From: Tetraselmis striata
Lineage: Eukaryota; Chlorophyta; Chlorodendrophyceae; Chlorodendrales; Chlorodendraceae
Direction: 5' to 3'
DNA length: 64,000 bases
Assembly: GCA_006384855.1 (NCBI GenBank)
Contig: VCJN01003563.1
Span: forward strand, 423,685-487,684
The position numbers and the translations under genes were made by a program. Under the pieces are notes generated by a model. That model made no database searches, had not been told where the DNA came from, and saw only the letters and a list, made by a program, of their open reading frames with translations. This document shows positions 43,823-54,614 of the stretch, in pieces; position 1 is the stretch's first letter; each line of letters begins with the position of its first letter.

Positions 43823-44840
43823 ATCGCGTGCGGGCCGGGCTCCTTATCGCTTTTCAAGTCGGATCACGAGTCAGCCCGCAAGATTCCCCATGCTGATTAT
43901 TCGGCCGCCGCTGCGCGGGTGTTGGGCCTTCGCCCGAGCGGGGGTTCCGCGCTTGTCACATGCCCTGACCCCACGTGTGGTATTGACCCCTTATGGCTTC
44001 GCTCTACGGATGGCTCAAATCGGAACGCTACGTACGCATTTCGTCGTGGATCATCTTCCCATCTGCCTCGTCGCGAACTACAAGCACGGCATGCATACCG
44101 CTTTGAAAAATCTGTGGGCTTTCGTGGCGATTGAAGCGGGGACGGTGCTCGACCGGGACCGCTCGGGAGTCGGCGACTTGACCCTTGAAACGAGTGGGAT
44201 GCGCCAAGCGGACAGCTGGCGGCCGTCAGATTTAACGCTAGCGGGGTGGTGGGGGGGGGGGGGGGGCAAATACATTGTAGATTTCGCGTGTGTGTCCTCC
44301 ACGCCCCCTAATTGGGGCAACGACCCCCGCTGGTGCACCCCGGGGATCGCGGCGACCGAGGCGGAGCACAACAAGCTTGCGGCGGACCGGGCGTCTTGCG
44401 CCCCAGTGCATGGTGTTCACCGGTACTCCCCTTTTTGGTTGAGAACCGCGGCCGCCTCGGTGGTCTACATCTTGCGGTGTTACTTGCCGTGCGCAACTTC
44501 CCTAGCGGTCCTTCCGCCCCGACTTCATGCTTCCTTCGTAGTCAATCCGTTCAGGCTCTTCGGAACTTTGTCGCCAGCCAACCCGCCGAGTTTGTCCGCC
44601 ATCATCTGTCGTGCACACGGCGGGGTTTGTTGCATCGCGTCTCTGCTTGCGTGCATGGTACCTTGGGTGGCATTATCTCTGCCGGAGTGCAGACGGCCAA
44701 CTCTGGTGCGTCAAGACGTGCTCATTCCGCACCCTCTTTTGGTGATGCTTCCACCGCGCAATTGCTGTAGTGGACGTGCGTTTCCTAATGTCTTTTTGGG
44801 TGATTTCCCGATCGCCTTTTGCAGCTAGCTCATGTAACTA
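43823..44840 (+). mobile_element. 1.1-kb repeat family, copy 2
   Basis: Inverted partner of 30895-32053. It begins GCGTGCGGGCCGGGCTCC and reads GVQTANSGASRRAHSAP and VSACVHGTLGGIISAG in a frame that is open for about 150 codons (44312-44770). It ends near TTTTGCAGCTAGCTCATG. It directly abuts the outer end of the right RT copy, with only one terminal unit and no telomere-like insert. Confidence 0.6.
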
Positions 44841-45437
44841 TACTCACCTTGTAATTACATCCCTTACATCGGTGCTTCAACATATGCGCGCTAAAACTGA
44901 CAAGAATTGTGAAAGGTTGCCAGCCAAATAGAGAAAAAAGCCTGAAACCAAGTAAGGGTCAAGCATGCCAGGGAGCCAAGGTAGAACCAAAGAAGAGCCA
45001 TGATCACCATGAAGTCACCAAGTCGCGTAGGAACCAACGGGTAGGTCGAGGGAAACACTAAAAGCCAAGGAACGAACCGGAAAAAACCCGAAAGGGAAAC
45101 CGGAAACCAATGAAGACCACCGCCCAAGGCGGGTGGGCCATCAGCCGTGGCGAGTGCGCTTGAAGCCGATGACCTCGTAATTAATATGATAGGATAAAGC
45201 ATGCCGAGATACAAGTGCTCGTGCGCGTGTCACTATCTCACTATACTGATGATTACATGTGCTAGATGCAACATTAAAGGAATCCATACAGAAATCTAGA
45301 AGGAAATCTCACTATACTCGTACTAGTCAATTATGCTAGATACTAGTATTTGTACCATACATGGTATAATAAAGAAGTACTGCTATAGTACCCGTATAAT
45401 GATACATCATCCTGCCGTATAACTGTCACACCCTGTA
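44841..45437. other. AT-rich, purine-skewed stretch
   Basis: Plus strand 44885-45125 is unusually A-rich for this window. Its minus strand has a 107-codon open frame (45214-44891) that is very hydrophobic (FMVIMALLWFYLGSLACL), with no recognised family and no clear start context. The rest is AT-rich with no gene. Confidence 0.35.
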
Positions 45438-45495
45438 GTGACAACTCTTGCCGGCGGAACAATAGCGACGCGTCGACATGTAGCAGACTCTGCTA

Positions 45496-45507
45496 GCTCC
45501 GAAACCA
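45496..45507 (-). other. PBS-like 12-mer, minus strand
   Basis: GCTCCGAAACCA on plus. It sits within a 246-base plus-strand open frame (45438-45683), so it may be chance or an LTR relic. Confidence 0.25.
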
Positions 45508-45693
45508 CAGCTGCTGCGACGGGAGGGACGACCGAGAGTGCAGCACGGTCGGATGTGTCAACCTACCAGTACCCAATAACATCTATACCGCACTGCTTTA
45601 TTTTTCGTGCGAGTGCACTTCGTCGCTACCTCCCGGCTATCCCGCCCCCGGCGCCACGGCGAACCCGCAACGTGTACATGTAGTTAAACATAG

Positions 45694-46038
45694 TTAGGGT
45701 ATAGGATATATCCTCACAAAAATCGGCGATATAACGCGCGTACTGTGTCCATGTACCCGTACAAGGACCACCCGCATCCCACCCTCGAATCGGCCACTAG
45801 CAGTGCACAGCACGATGTGAGCGAGAACATCTAGGCGACTCTCGCCAACCATCGCCCACTGCCGCACCCATCCGGCGATATAGTGGTGAGTTCCCAGCCA
45901 CCTCACGCCTTGCGGCGCCTTGTAGTCCCGGGCGGGCCGTTGACCTGAGATGTAGGCTGAGATTACGACCAAGGCGGCGAGGCGGGCCCTGATATTGATA
46001 CATGCCTTGAGTACCGGTTGACCCACCCACTCGCACAC
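45694..46038 (-). CDS. Hypothetical 114-residue frame
   Basis: The open minus frame reads KACINIRARLAALVVISAYI, then GTHHYIAGWVRQWAMVGES and LAHIVLCTASGRFEGG. It looks protein-like but has no recognised domain. It may be one exon of a larger repeat-encoded protein, with a possible upstream exon in another frame to 46159. Confidence 0.28.
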   Translation of the reverse strand: MCEWVGQPVLKACINIRARLAALVVISAYISGQRPARDYKAPQGVRWLGTHHYIAGWVRQWAMVGESRLDVLAHIVLCTASGRFEGGMRVVLVRVHGHSTRVISPIFVRIYPIP

Positions 46039-46203
46039 GATAGGGTGTGCTTCGTGGTGTTTCTGAGGTGGGGTGGCGCGTGGCGCTGGGGTGGAAAATC
46101 GTGGTGGTGGTGGTGGTGGCGGCCCGTCCGGCGGGGCGCCGCAGTGGTGAGCAGTACAAGTGTGTATCTGTGATCTGATGTCTTAGTTCTATCCTAAGAC
46201 CTC

Positions 46204-46337
46204 ACTCGGCATAGATTCCAAAACGTAATCCCCATAATCTGTACGGGTACTGACGCGTACCCGTAACTCCATAATTTCGGCCCTTTTGGAGAGATGCCGG
46301 GCATCTGCGGAAAAGCGACTCGGCATAGATTCCAAAA
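46204..46337. repeat. Two direct 20-mers ACTCGGCATAGATTCCAAAA
   Basis: Exact copies at 46204-46223 and 46318-46337, immediately left of an inverted-repeat element. The segment between carries GTACGGGTACTGACGCGTAC, a GTAC-rich near-palindrome. Confidence 0.85.
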
Positions 46338-46347
46338 TTTAGGGCTA

Positions 46348-47163
46348 TATGACACGGGACGTGCTCTACCGGTAGACCGCTCTATCGTCGTAATTTCTAC
46401 ACGCACAGCGCGCCACGTCGCAAAATGCAAATGGCGACTAGCCAATCACCATGTAGTATTTTCACTTTTTCAGTTCCTTTTTGAGCCCTTAGAACGGTAT
46501 GACACGGGAACAGCTCTACCGGTCAAACTAGACGCTACCGCCTTACCGAGCATCGCAGGACCAGCCGGACTTGCTGCTCGGTCTCCCGGGCTCAAGTCGG
46601 TTGACCGCTGTCCGCCGCGACATGAAATCCAGATGGAGACGGGTCAGCGAGGCCAGCGGGGCGATGCCCTTCCGGTCGAGACACGCTAGGAGGCAGCGCC
46701 CCGCTGGGCGCACCGGATGGCGAGACGTGCCGCCGGGACAACGGCATGGCCCCCGGCGCCCACGGCGCCCGAAAGGATCCACACCTTGACTGGCCGCTTG
46801 ACCGGCCGCCCGTGGCGCCTTGCGCGGCGATTCCGGGCGCGCAGCCATGGCCGTGAGGCGTGGAATCTGTGTACCGCCCGCGCGAAGTTTCAGTGGGACT
46901 ACAGGGAGCGGCAGGCGAGGGGTAGATAGCGCGATGAAGGTGGATTCGCCAGCGATAAGAGTGCCGCGTTCAAAATAGAGCGGTGGAGCGGTAGAGCGGG
47001 GGGTGGCATCGGTAGCTACCCTACCGCCGAAATGCTAGACCGGTCTACCGCTCTAGGGGTGACCGCTCTACGGCCCAATTGCACTTTTTGCGACGTGGCG
47101 CGCTGTGCGTGTAGAAATTACGGCGGTAGAGCGGTCTACCGGTAGACCACGTCCCGTGTCATA
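46348..47163. mobile_element. 816-bp element with 78-bp inverted ends
   Basis: The left end (46348-46425), starting TATGACACGGGACGTG, is nearly the exact complement of the right end (47086-47163). Shared parts include TCTACCGGTAGACCGCTCTA and TAATTTCTACACGCACAGCG. Internal copies of CTCTACCGGT and CGGTCTACCG recur at 46514, 47040 and elsewhere. There is no transposase frame. It looks like a non-autonomous DNA transposon. The GC-rich centre (46560-46920) carries short open frames only. Confidence 0.78.
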
Positions 47164-47349
47164 CATGCCTTACTCTCCAAAATGCCGGGCCGCGGCCCAG
47201 GCCGCCGCAGCATTACCGCAACAGCCGATAATATAGAGCCCGTCACAGATATATTCATATATCGGCGTTTGTCATCACGACAGATTAGCCGTTTGTAGTA
47301 CGGGAATACGGGGAATAACCCGTGACCTGCTGGGGTTCAATAAGTCTTG

Positions 47350-47508
47350 CAGAATTCTTCGGCAATTTTCTTGTTGACTACAGGTGTAACGGAGCGTCGC
47401 CTACGACCCAGGGGTTCCCGTAACTGCATCGCTGCCTGAACGGCCGAGGTACAGGCGCTGCAAGGGTTTCAGTGATGCCAGTCCTGTCCATGGGGCGGGA
47501 AAACCGTG
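47350..47508. repeat. Dispersed repeat, copy B
   Basis: Same family and orientation as 30690-30845. Shared anchors include GGAGCGTCGCCTACGACCCA (with a small indel), ATCGCTGCCTGAACGGCC and CAAGGGTTTCAGTG. Confidence 0.8.
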
Positions 47509-47580
47509 TGACGCTCGATCTCAGACCCGCGATCTGAAATCTATCCGAACATAGCGACCAAGGAATAGGGGTTTTGAATA

Positions 47581-47903
47581 AGGTTCATTTCATACCACGG
47601 TTCGCGTGCCGCCCTAGCCGCGTGCCGCCCTAGTACTCGTACCGGAGCGCGCCACGTCGACCGGGCCGCGGGGGCCATTATGAAAATTCGCGCACGCCCC
47701 CGACACCAAAGCGGCACGCGTGTACGGGGCATTTTTTTTCAGGTTCATTTCATACCACGGTTCGCGTGCCGCCCTAGCCGCGTGCCGCCCTAATACTCGT
47801 ACCGGAGCGCGCCACGTCGACCGGGCCGCGGGGGCCATTATGAAAATTCGCGCACGCCCCGCCCGACACCAAGGCGGCACGCGTGTACGGGGCATTTTTT
47901 TTC
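47581..47903. repeat. Tandem duplication of a 160-bp unit
   Basis: 47581-47740 and 47741-47903 are almost identical. Both begin AGGTTCATTTCATACCACGG and end GGGGCATTTTTTTTC. They differ by a CCGC/CC indel and a few bases. Each unit also contains two copies of CGCGTGCCGCCCTA. Confidence 0.92.
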
Positions 47904-47932
47904 AAAATGCCCCGTACACGCGTGCCGCCTTG
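47870..47932. repeat. 29-bp perfect hairpin, 5-base loop
   Basis: Arm 47870-47898 (CAAGGCGGCACGCGTGTACG...) is exactly complementary to 47904-47932. The loop is TTTTC. It sits at the end of the second tandem unit, just before the Harbinger element. Confidence 0.93.
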
Positions 47933-48099
47933 CTACCCTGAATTTTGAGAGCGTCTATATATTCCGGGGCGAGATATATCATTTACCGCTGCCGGAGCGG
48001 GCAATTGCTCTCAACCCGCACTTGCTCGCTCCACCCTCAGGGTGTTCCCGTTCACCGTTTGCAAAGGACGGCGGGGAGGCGGCCAGCCGTCCTCCGAGG

Positions 48100-50213
48100 A
48101 TGCCTACGCCGCGCTCAGACCGGGCCGCTGCCCGCGAGGTGAGGCGGTCACCCGCCACCCCGCGCGCTCGGACATCTGGCGCAGCTGATCGCTCCCCAGT
48201 AGACCGTCTGGACGCCCGCTTAGGGCTCAGCCCAGACAGCCGTATGCAGCGTATCGAGGAGGCAGACCCTGAATTGGAGTGTGAGTCTGGAGGGCGCGAT
48301 GGCGAGGGAGGTTCCGACGAGGACGAAGTCCAACACAGCGATGGGCTGCGCGACTGCTGCGTCCCGGGCTGCAAAGTCGGGACGCTTATCGACTCCACCC
48401 GGTCGCAGCACCGCTGTCGCGAGTGTCAGGGGCACTTTCACGCCCTTTGCACATACTCCATCAACAACTCCGACGATCCGAACTATTGCGGCTGTCAACA
48501 TGCGCCCCTTATCGGCGGGGTTCAAGCCGAGGAGCCAAACAGCGCGACAGCAGGCGGTGCTTGCGATCTTATTAGCGCAGCTGCGACTACACCACAGCGT
48601 CGCGAGGACAGCGGTGGCGACAGAGAGGGCGAGGACGGCGGCGATGACAGCGACGCGTGGCTCGAGACGGAGCGGCAGAAGAAGGAGAATGCCTTGCCAT
48701 ATGCCTTGAAACCCAAGGCATCCTGGCGGGAGCCCTTGAAGATCGCGTGGGTGGACGCTGTCGACATCACCAACAAGAGAAAGAAGCCGCCAAAGAACTT
48801 CACGAAGCTACAGCAGGAAAGGTGGTACGAGGGGCGCGCTGCCCTTCGCAAGTACCGCAACGCGCTGAGGTCCAAGCGGGCGCGTGAGCAAAAGAAGTCG
48901 GGCAAGGCAACTGGCGAGGAGGTTTCCCCTCACGAGGCCGTACCTGAGTACAGAGTCGCAGCAGGGCTGCCCACGATGGAGGCGTCTGACAGGGCCCCCG
49001 CTGTGACTGTACACGAGATCGCGCGTCTGGTACACACCCTGTGCGACCCAGACGAGAAGCACAATAAGCATTACGACGCGCTGGTCGACTGGGTGGACAA
49101 GCGCCCCGAGGCTGACAACAAGGTGGGCAGGCACAAGCCATGGAAGTTTTTTACAGAAAAGTTCAACGACCCTACTTACCAGCCAACCAACTTCTTCGTC
49201 GACAACGACATGGATGTGGACATGGATTTGCTGGACGTGAAGCCTGGCCAGCGCCCGGTGGCCTTCAGGAAGGACACCAACCTGAAAGGTAGGCGCTGTG
49301 ATATCTTGTGCTATCTATCGCTGTGCTATCGCTGTGCTATCGCTTAAGGCTTAGCCCCCCCCCCCCCTTGCCTCATAGTCATTGCATTGTTGATGGCGTA
49401 GGACTGCATTATCATGCTGTGCAGGTTGGTGGCAAGACCTGAAGGGCATACTCAACACCAAGCAAGAGGACTACACACGCAGTGGCATCAATGCAGACGG
49501 GGATAACCTGCCCAAGTCGCGCTTTGCCGGCGGAGATTTGAAAATGTACGCGCTGGCCACGGTATGAAATGAATGATGTGCCTAAGCTCAGCAATACGTA
49601 GTGATGACATCTGACGACATGCAGCTCTGCCCTTACAGCTTGTATCCCTGGGAGTTTTTTGATGCTCAGCCAGACCTGTGGGAGATTATTGGCAAGAAGC
49701 TGCCTGATTCGGCAACACGGGCGACTCGCTTGGATGTGAACGAGGGGGATGAGTACGACCCACCCCCATCCCCCACGCCACCGGCCAAGCGGTCCAGGTA
49801 TAGCCCTACTGCATTAACTGCGCTAGATTGCATACAAATTGGACAGGCAGCTGTATATTTCTTTCAACTTATGGCGCATTGTGCTGCTGGATTCCGTCAG
49901 GGCTGGCCATGCTAGCGCGGCTACAACATGGCCTCAGGTGATGTGGAAGGAGGGAGGCACCACCCCAGCTTCAAGAGCGCCAGAGGACCTTACATCCGCC
50001 ATCACTGGACTGATACAAGTGCAAGCTGAGAAGATGAGGCAGAAGATGAGGGATACCGCTGCAGGTACATCGGCAGCGAGCCAGCCGACAATAAATGAGT
50101 TGATTGCCATAAGCGGTACACCTACGTTGCCAGAGCACATACGGCATGGGGCTGAGAGGATGCTAGAGCAGAGACTAGGGTTGTCGACGGAAGGGTCATG
50201 GAGCGTTGGTTAA
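48100..50213 (+). CDS. Harbinger-associated ORF1 with a Cys/His zinc-binding segment
   Basis: ATG at 48100. Exon 1 (48100-49288), exon 2 (49425-49561) and exon 3 (from 49625, to about 49797) join with one frame between 1 and 2. A final exon ends with LGLSTEGSWSVG, stop at 50211; the splice into it is not resolved. Residues about 80-130 hold CCVPGC, then QHRCRECQGHFHALC and CGCQ, a PHD/TRASH-like zinc-binding pattern. It is followed by an acidic stretch, a KPKASWREPLKIAW helix and basic YRNALRSKRAREQKK. Exon 2 carries RFAGGDLKMYA. ORF1 proteins of Harbinger elements are DNA-binding partners of the transposase (usually Myb-like); here a zinc finger appears instead. Confidence 0.62.
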
Positions 50214-50476
50214 TGACTGTTTCTCAGCTGCGCAAATCGCTTGCGTCATGTCAGCAGCGATGTGTAACAGACAGTTCATATACCTGCAGGAGGAATGATT
50301 GCGTGTTTTGGGTTTATATACCTGCATGAGGCCTGCAAAAATCTGTACGTGCTGTTGCTGCTGCTGCTGCTCAGCAGCTGCAGCAGCATGCAGATATGGA
50401 ATATATGTGGAACGTGTACATCATAGGTCTGCAGAAATCTGTAACATCTCGCATCAAAGACTGTGTACATTGCATT

Positions 50477-51838
50477 TTAACGGTTGCTTCTGGGACGCAC
50501 TCTTCCCGGGGCAGCTACATGATCGGTGAGCAACACCCTCTGGCTGATTTTGGGATGTTTTTTGAGGCCACGTTCGGATTCTGTGACCTTATCCTGCCGC
50601 AAAGGCCGGAAGCAGTCACCAAACCTACGCTCGCTGGTCAAAGCAGAGCCTAGGGGTAGGTTGTCCTCTATAGCCATGTTGTGTAAATGGATGCATGCAG
50701 CGACAGCCTTTGTTATGTTCTGTATGTTGCCACACATAGGACGGCGCAAGATACCAAATCTAGCGACCAGCATGCCAAATGCACACTCTACATTTATCCT
50801 GCATCTACTTTGATAAAAAATGAAGTTGTCCTTGGCCTTGTCTTTCCTAGCCTGCGCGATCCCCCAGGGTGTAACCAGGCAATCGCTACAGACGTACGCT
50901 TCATCTCCAGCCAACCAGTACCCTTCTGGTAAAGGCCTTTTGTCCAGTGCATGTCCCATGGAACACATCTTCCAAGCAAGGCTGTCATGGGTGCTACCTT
51001 GGGTGGACAGGTCGAAGTAGACAATCCTCCTGCGTGCGTCCGCAACCGCCTGCAAGTTGATGCTGAAGAACCCCTTCCTGTTCCTGAAATGCTTGACGTT
51101 TTTCACAGCTGCTTTGGTGGGTTTAGCGATGCGCACTGCCATTCCATCCACTGCGCCAATGCATCCACTCATTACCCACCCACTCCGTGCCTGCATCTCC
51201 TCCGCCATAGTCTTCAAGAGGTCGGTGTCGTAAGGCTTGAATGGCTTGTGATAGAGCACGTCAAGAGCATCTATGACTGGCCATATACACCCCTCGTAAA
51301 GGGTGGTCATTCCAAGGCCAAACAAATCCTCTGAGTCCTGGAAATTCGCACCAGCTAGCCACCTCAAAGTGGCCGCTAGTCGCAGCTCCACTGGGACCCA
51401 GCTGCCTGAAGACCTCACCGCTTGTAGCTTTCCTGCGTCGCTGATGTCGATGAGCGGCGCGAGCTCGTCAACTAGCTGAAAAAAGCGTTGCTTTGTCACC
51501 TTGAAGCGGCGGCGGAAACGCTTGTCCCCATAGCGACGAATTCTGCGCTGCGCGTCTATGCGCTCCTGGGTCCGCTTCTCGTTTGCTTTCCTATCGACGT
51601 GACGCAGACCGCGGTTGCCATGTGTAGGGGACACGCCGTCGTTGTCGCTATGGTCAGGAAGCGCGGCACCACCATCGCTCACAGCAGTTCCAGCAAACCC
51701 TAGCGGCAGAACGAATGCGCACAACTCTTCGGCATCTGAGTCCCACTCGCCGTCGGAGTCCGAGTCCGGGTACGCGGTAGAGTACAGTAGTGCTAAACCG
51801 GGCGCCTCGGGGTGGGGGTGAAGACGGGAAGGACGCAT
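50477..51838 (-). CDS. PIF/Harbinger DDE transposase, apparently intact
   Basis: The 453-residue frame from ATG at 51838 (an upstream ATG at 51994 is also in frame) has no stop. After an acidic N terminus (YPDSDSDGEWDSDAEE) come a basic helical segment (RRIRRYGDKRFRRRF), a helix-turn-helix-like part (ELRLAATLRWLAGA) and the DDE_Tnp_4 core. First Asp in GCIGAVDGMAVRI; GSTHDSLAW; Asp in YWLAGDEAYVCSDCLV; Glu in RCRINVECAFGMLVARFGIL. The end is AAVAACIHLHNMAI plus a basic tail. All core motifs are present, with length normal for the family. No introns are needed. With the ORF1 neighbour it may be, or recently have been, active. Confidence 0.9.
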   Translation of the reverse strand: MRPSRLHPHPEAPGLALLYSTAYPDSDSDGEWDSDAEELCAFVLPLGFAGTAVSDGGAALPDHSDNDGVSPTHGNRGLRHVDRKANEKRTQERIDAQRRIRRYGDKRFRRRFKVTKQRFFQLVDELAPLIDISDAGKLQAVRSSGSWVPVELRLAATLRWLAGANFQDSEDLFGLGMTTLYEGCIWPVIDALDVLYHKPFKPYDTDLLKTMAEEMQARSGWVMSGCIGAVDGMAVRIAKPTKAAVKNVKHFRNRKGFFSINLQAVADARRRIVYFDLSTQGSTHDSLAWKMCSMGHALDKRPLPEGYWLAGDEAYVCSDCLVTPWGIAQARKDKAKDNFIFYQSRCRINVECAFGMLVARFGILRRPMCGNIQNITKAVAACIHLHNMAIEDNLPLGSALTSERRFGDCFRPLRQDKVTESERGLKKHPKISQRVLLTDHVAAPGRVRPRSNR

Positions 51839-52388
51839 TTTGCGTGCATGGATTGGGCTCAATCTCGGTCGTCTTACAACGCATGTATACGTCCACCCAC
51901 CACCGGCAGCGCGCGGGCATATGCGAAGGATGGTAGCTACGCCGCCAACAAGTTGCCCCCTATTCATCGCCCGTTTTTCTGTGGTTTTAGCCATGTGCCA
52001 AGCAACTCCATCGCCGAAGAACAATTATAAAAGTGCGATAACCGGTAGAAACGGCTGCCTCCTTTGCGTAGGAGGCTTGCATACACTGGATTACAAGGCT
52101 CCATGGCCCCGTGGCCCCATGTTGGCTTGGGCATCGAGGCGAGGATACGCGCGGACTTCTATGTGCAAAGACTTATGTGGACTGGTGTAATTACGAAGTG
52201 GTGCGGGAGCCTAGTCGCGGCTGAAACACGTTGGCTGTCAGGGCTGCCAACCACGACTTGTATAGTGCGGCAAAGTTGTCAGTTTCTCCGAGCTACCAAA
52301 CCCAAACCCAGCTGTTGCACCAGCACCCACCCGCCGCCGGCACCCATCGTTATACCCACAATATCCACGGTTTCTCGCCTCGCCCAAT

Positions 52389-53190
52389 ATGGCCAAGCGC
52401 CACCGGGAGCACGAAGCGTATGACGGCGTCCCTACGGAGTTCAGCCACATTGCCTCACCCAGGATTTGGTTCAGAGGGGGTGCATCCATCTCGAGCCGCG
52501 GTGGGTTCCAACCCGCAGGACCGACACCAACATGTATGCGTCTCTCGATAAGGAACAGTCATGGCCGTGATCCTCGTCGTTGGGGCAGAGGCTCTTTGGG
52601 GCTGGAAGTTCGTCCTCATAGACGCGCCGGACGATAAACGGGTTTCTGATAGAGACATGTTTAGCGAAGTCGACCGGATATGGCTCGCAGGGGCGCGGGC
52701 TCATTTGTACGGCGCCATGAAAGTGTGCATCAAGAAGGACCCACAAGGGAACTCAAAGCTGCGGGAAGCCTTCGTCGACCGGATCGAGCTCTTCACGGCA
52801 ATGGCGCTTGCGGCTACGGCCCTGCTGTCGCGCTCCATGCACTTGAACCATCCTCGTGACGCGGTGATCAATGTGCGCAGACTGATGGAGGCTGCTAAGA
52901 GTTGGGGAGCCCACCCGGCGGCATGCATCATCCCCGATTACCTGCACTTTGCAAGTGCAGCTGCATCACTCATGGCAGCCTTCCTGCCGTACCCCAACAT
53001 CCCGTGGGGCGTGGACGAGGGCACCGGGCCAACGGCCGCCGTAATGAATCCCATCATGCAATGGGCAGATAGATACCGGCAGCCAAGATCTTGTTCTATA
53101 CTGGTCGACTCACATTTTATTGAAGTGAAACCATCTCATGAGATGGTCCACCCCCCTTGGGAGAGTAGACTGCGGACAAATGTGGCATAG
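52389..53190 (+). CDS. Hypothetical spliced protein, two exons
   Basis: A first piece (from 52389) reads MAKRHREHEAYDGVPTEFSH. The main frame (52561-53190) has ILVVGAEALWGWKFVLIDAP, DMFSEVDRIWLAGARAHLYG, IELFTAMALAATALLSRSM and LRTNVA at the end. It is helical and evenly composed, so it is plausibly coding. The frames differ, so an intron or frameshift lies near 52540. No family is recognised. An 18-bp palindrome ACCATCTCATGAGATGGT at 53130-53147 lies in the 3' part. Confidence 0.42.
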
Positions 53191-53198
53191 TTGGGCCA

Positions 53199-53754
53199 CT
53201 AGCCAAAGTGCTTATTAAAGGAAAAGATGAGGCACAGTTGCACGTAGCCAGTAAAGTAGCGAGTAGCAGCACTACGCAGAAGTGCTGCTATTTTAGCGTT
53301 GTGTAACAGTATGGCAAGCCTTACCCCTATGACTGTCCAACTGTGCCACCCCCTTTTGCAGTCCCTCGTACCTAGCCAGACTGCCAGCAAGGGTTGTTAA
53401 AAACTCGCCGTCTATTCAGATTGCCAAGGGGGCTAGGTTTATTTGGGCGGTGGATGCGCATGGCATCATAAACAGCGGCGCCGGGGCGCTCCGCGCAGTT
53501 GCTGGGCAACATAACTTTTATCGACTACATTTACAAGCTATGCGGAAATTTAGCTAGTAATGCATGGTCATTGTGTTATATGTGCACCACACATACTGTC
53601 CCACATTATGTGAGGACATGCCAAACTTGGATAAGGGCTAGTCTGTCACTATGTCGTCCGGACAGCATAGAAGCAGCACATTTTCTCCTCGATGTGCTAC
53701 ATCGCGACATGGAAGGCGTCATGCCCCTTGCAAATGTTTGGCCGAAGGGGCGCT
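53199..53754. other. No supported gene
   Basis: AT-richer spacer with short frames only. Confidence 0.4.
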
Positions 53755-53789
53755 CTACCACACACTACCAGTGCCGAGGGGGGGGGGGG

Positions 53790-54006
53790 GGGCTATTACC
53801 ATGCGCTCAGCTGCGTGCAATCGGCACACAGCGAGGGTGAGGTCCGGCACCGAAGGTTGTTGGTGGTCATCTTCCCCAACATACACGTCGTTGTCATGCT
53901 GCTCCACCTCGGCACGCATGTCTCGCAGTATGGCCTGCTTGCCGTACTCATCAGTGGGCACCCACTGCTCGTCCCATGTCTTGTGCTTCTCATGCACAAC
54001 TTGCAT
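53790..54006 (-). CDS. Short acidic exon-like frame
   Basis: From ATG at 54006 the minus frame reads MQVVHEKHKTWDEQWVPTDE, AILRDMRAEVEQHDNDVYVG and LTLAVCRLHAAERMV, then runs into a C run (G on plus, about 53777-53790). The first part looks like genuine protein. No domain is recognised and no second exon is proven. Confidence 0.33.
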
Positions 54007-54059
54007 GTCACTCGTCGAAACGGGGTCCGCTTAACCGCGTTTAACGACTACCAGATGCG

Positions 54060-54614
54060 ATTGGTCGCATGTATATATTGCGTCTAACGTTAGGCGTCAC
54101 GGTACTTTAAACTTGGCGGTAAGGATGAGTACGGCAGCGGAGCCCTGCATCAAAGTACTATAGCGAGTAGCGGGTACTTGGTAGTCACGAGTGCACAAAG
54201 TACGACACGAGTACACGAGTCGCTGTACTTTACTACGGGAATTGCCGCCCTTCATATCTGCTATTAGGCGCGCGCCTCCTCAGAAGTACGAGCGGAAGAT
54301 ACCCGCGTGATGACGAGTGATGATGACGAGCAGGCGGAGCAGTACGGTACTGGTCGATACACAACAAAGGCTGCAAAAATGCATTACACGGTAGTCACGG
54401 TTGGTTTTGTGATTTAATAAAGGTGAGGTGCCATGCTGGATCTGCGGCCAATGAGCATCGAGCTTCGGGATGTGGTTAAGCGGACATGGGCGCGCCTACT
54501 CCTAGCTGGCAAATTTAACGTCAAAGCACCGGACATTCTCGGATTTATGGCGGAGGGGTCGGCAACTGCATAAAGTATTAGGGAAATACTAGAAATTTAA
54601 TTACAATGGGTCTA
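54060..54614. other. No supported gene
   Basis: AT-richer DNA with several GAGTAC/GTACTTT-type motifs (54150-54240). No frame of interest. Confidence 0.4.

Larger units (their letters stand above)
48000..52030. mobile_element. PIF/Harbinger-type transposon with convergent ORF1 and transposase
   Basis: It holds a complete-looking DDE transposase on minus (50477-51838) and a spliced zinc-finger ORF1 on plus (48100-50213), tail to tail with about 260 bases between. PIF/Harbinger elements typically carry exactly two genes. Terminal inverted repeats and the 3-bp TWA duplications were not located by eye, so the outer limits are approximate. Confidence 0.72.

Noticed and set aside
44891-45214. Organellar or bacterial membrane protein insertion
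   Set aside because: The frame is hydrophobic, but it mirrors an A-rich plus strand and shows no recognised motif; no other organelle-like features surround it.
47581-47932. CRISPR array
   Set aside because: Only two near-contiguous 160-bp units with no short repeat-spacer pattern; the context is eukaryotic.
50343-50388. CTG/CAG hairpin as a functional structure in the Harbinger spacer
   Set aside because: It is a short trinucleotide repeat that folds on itself by composition; it sits between convergent gene ends and may only aid termination, which cannot be shown here.
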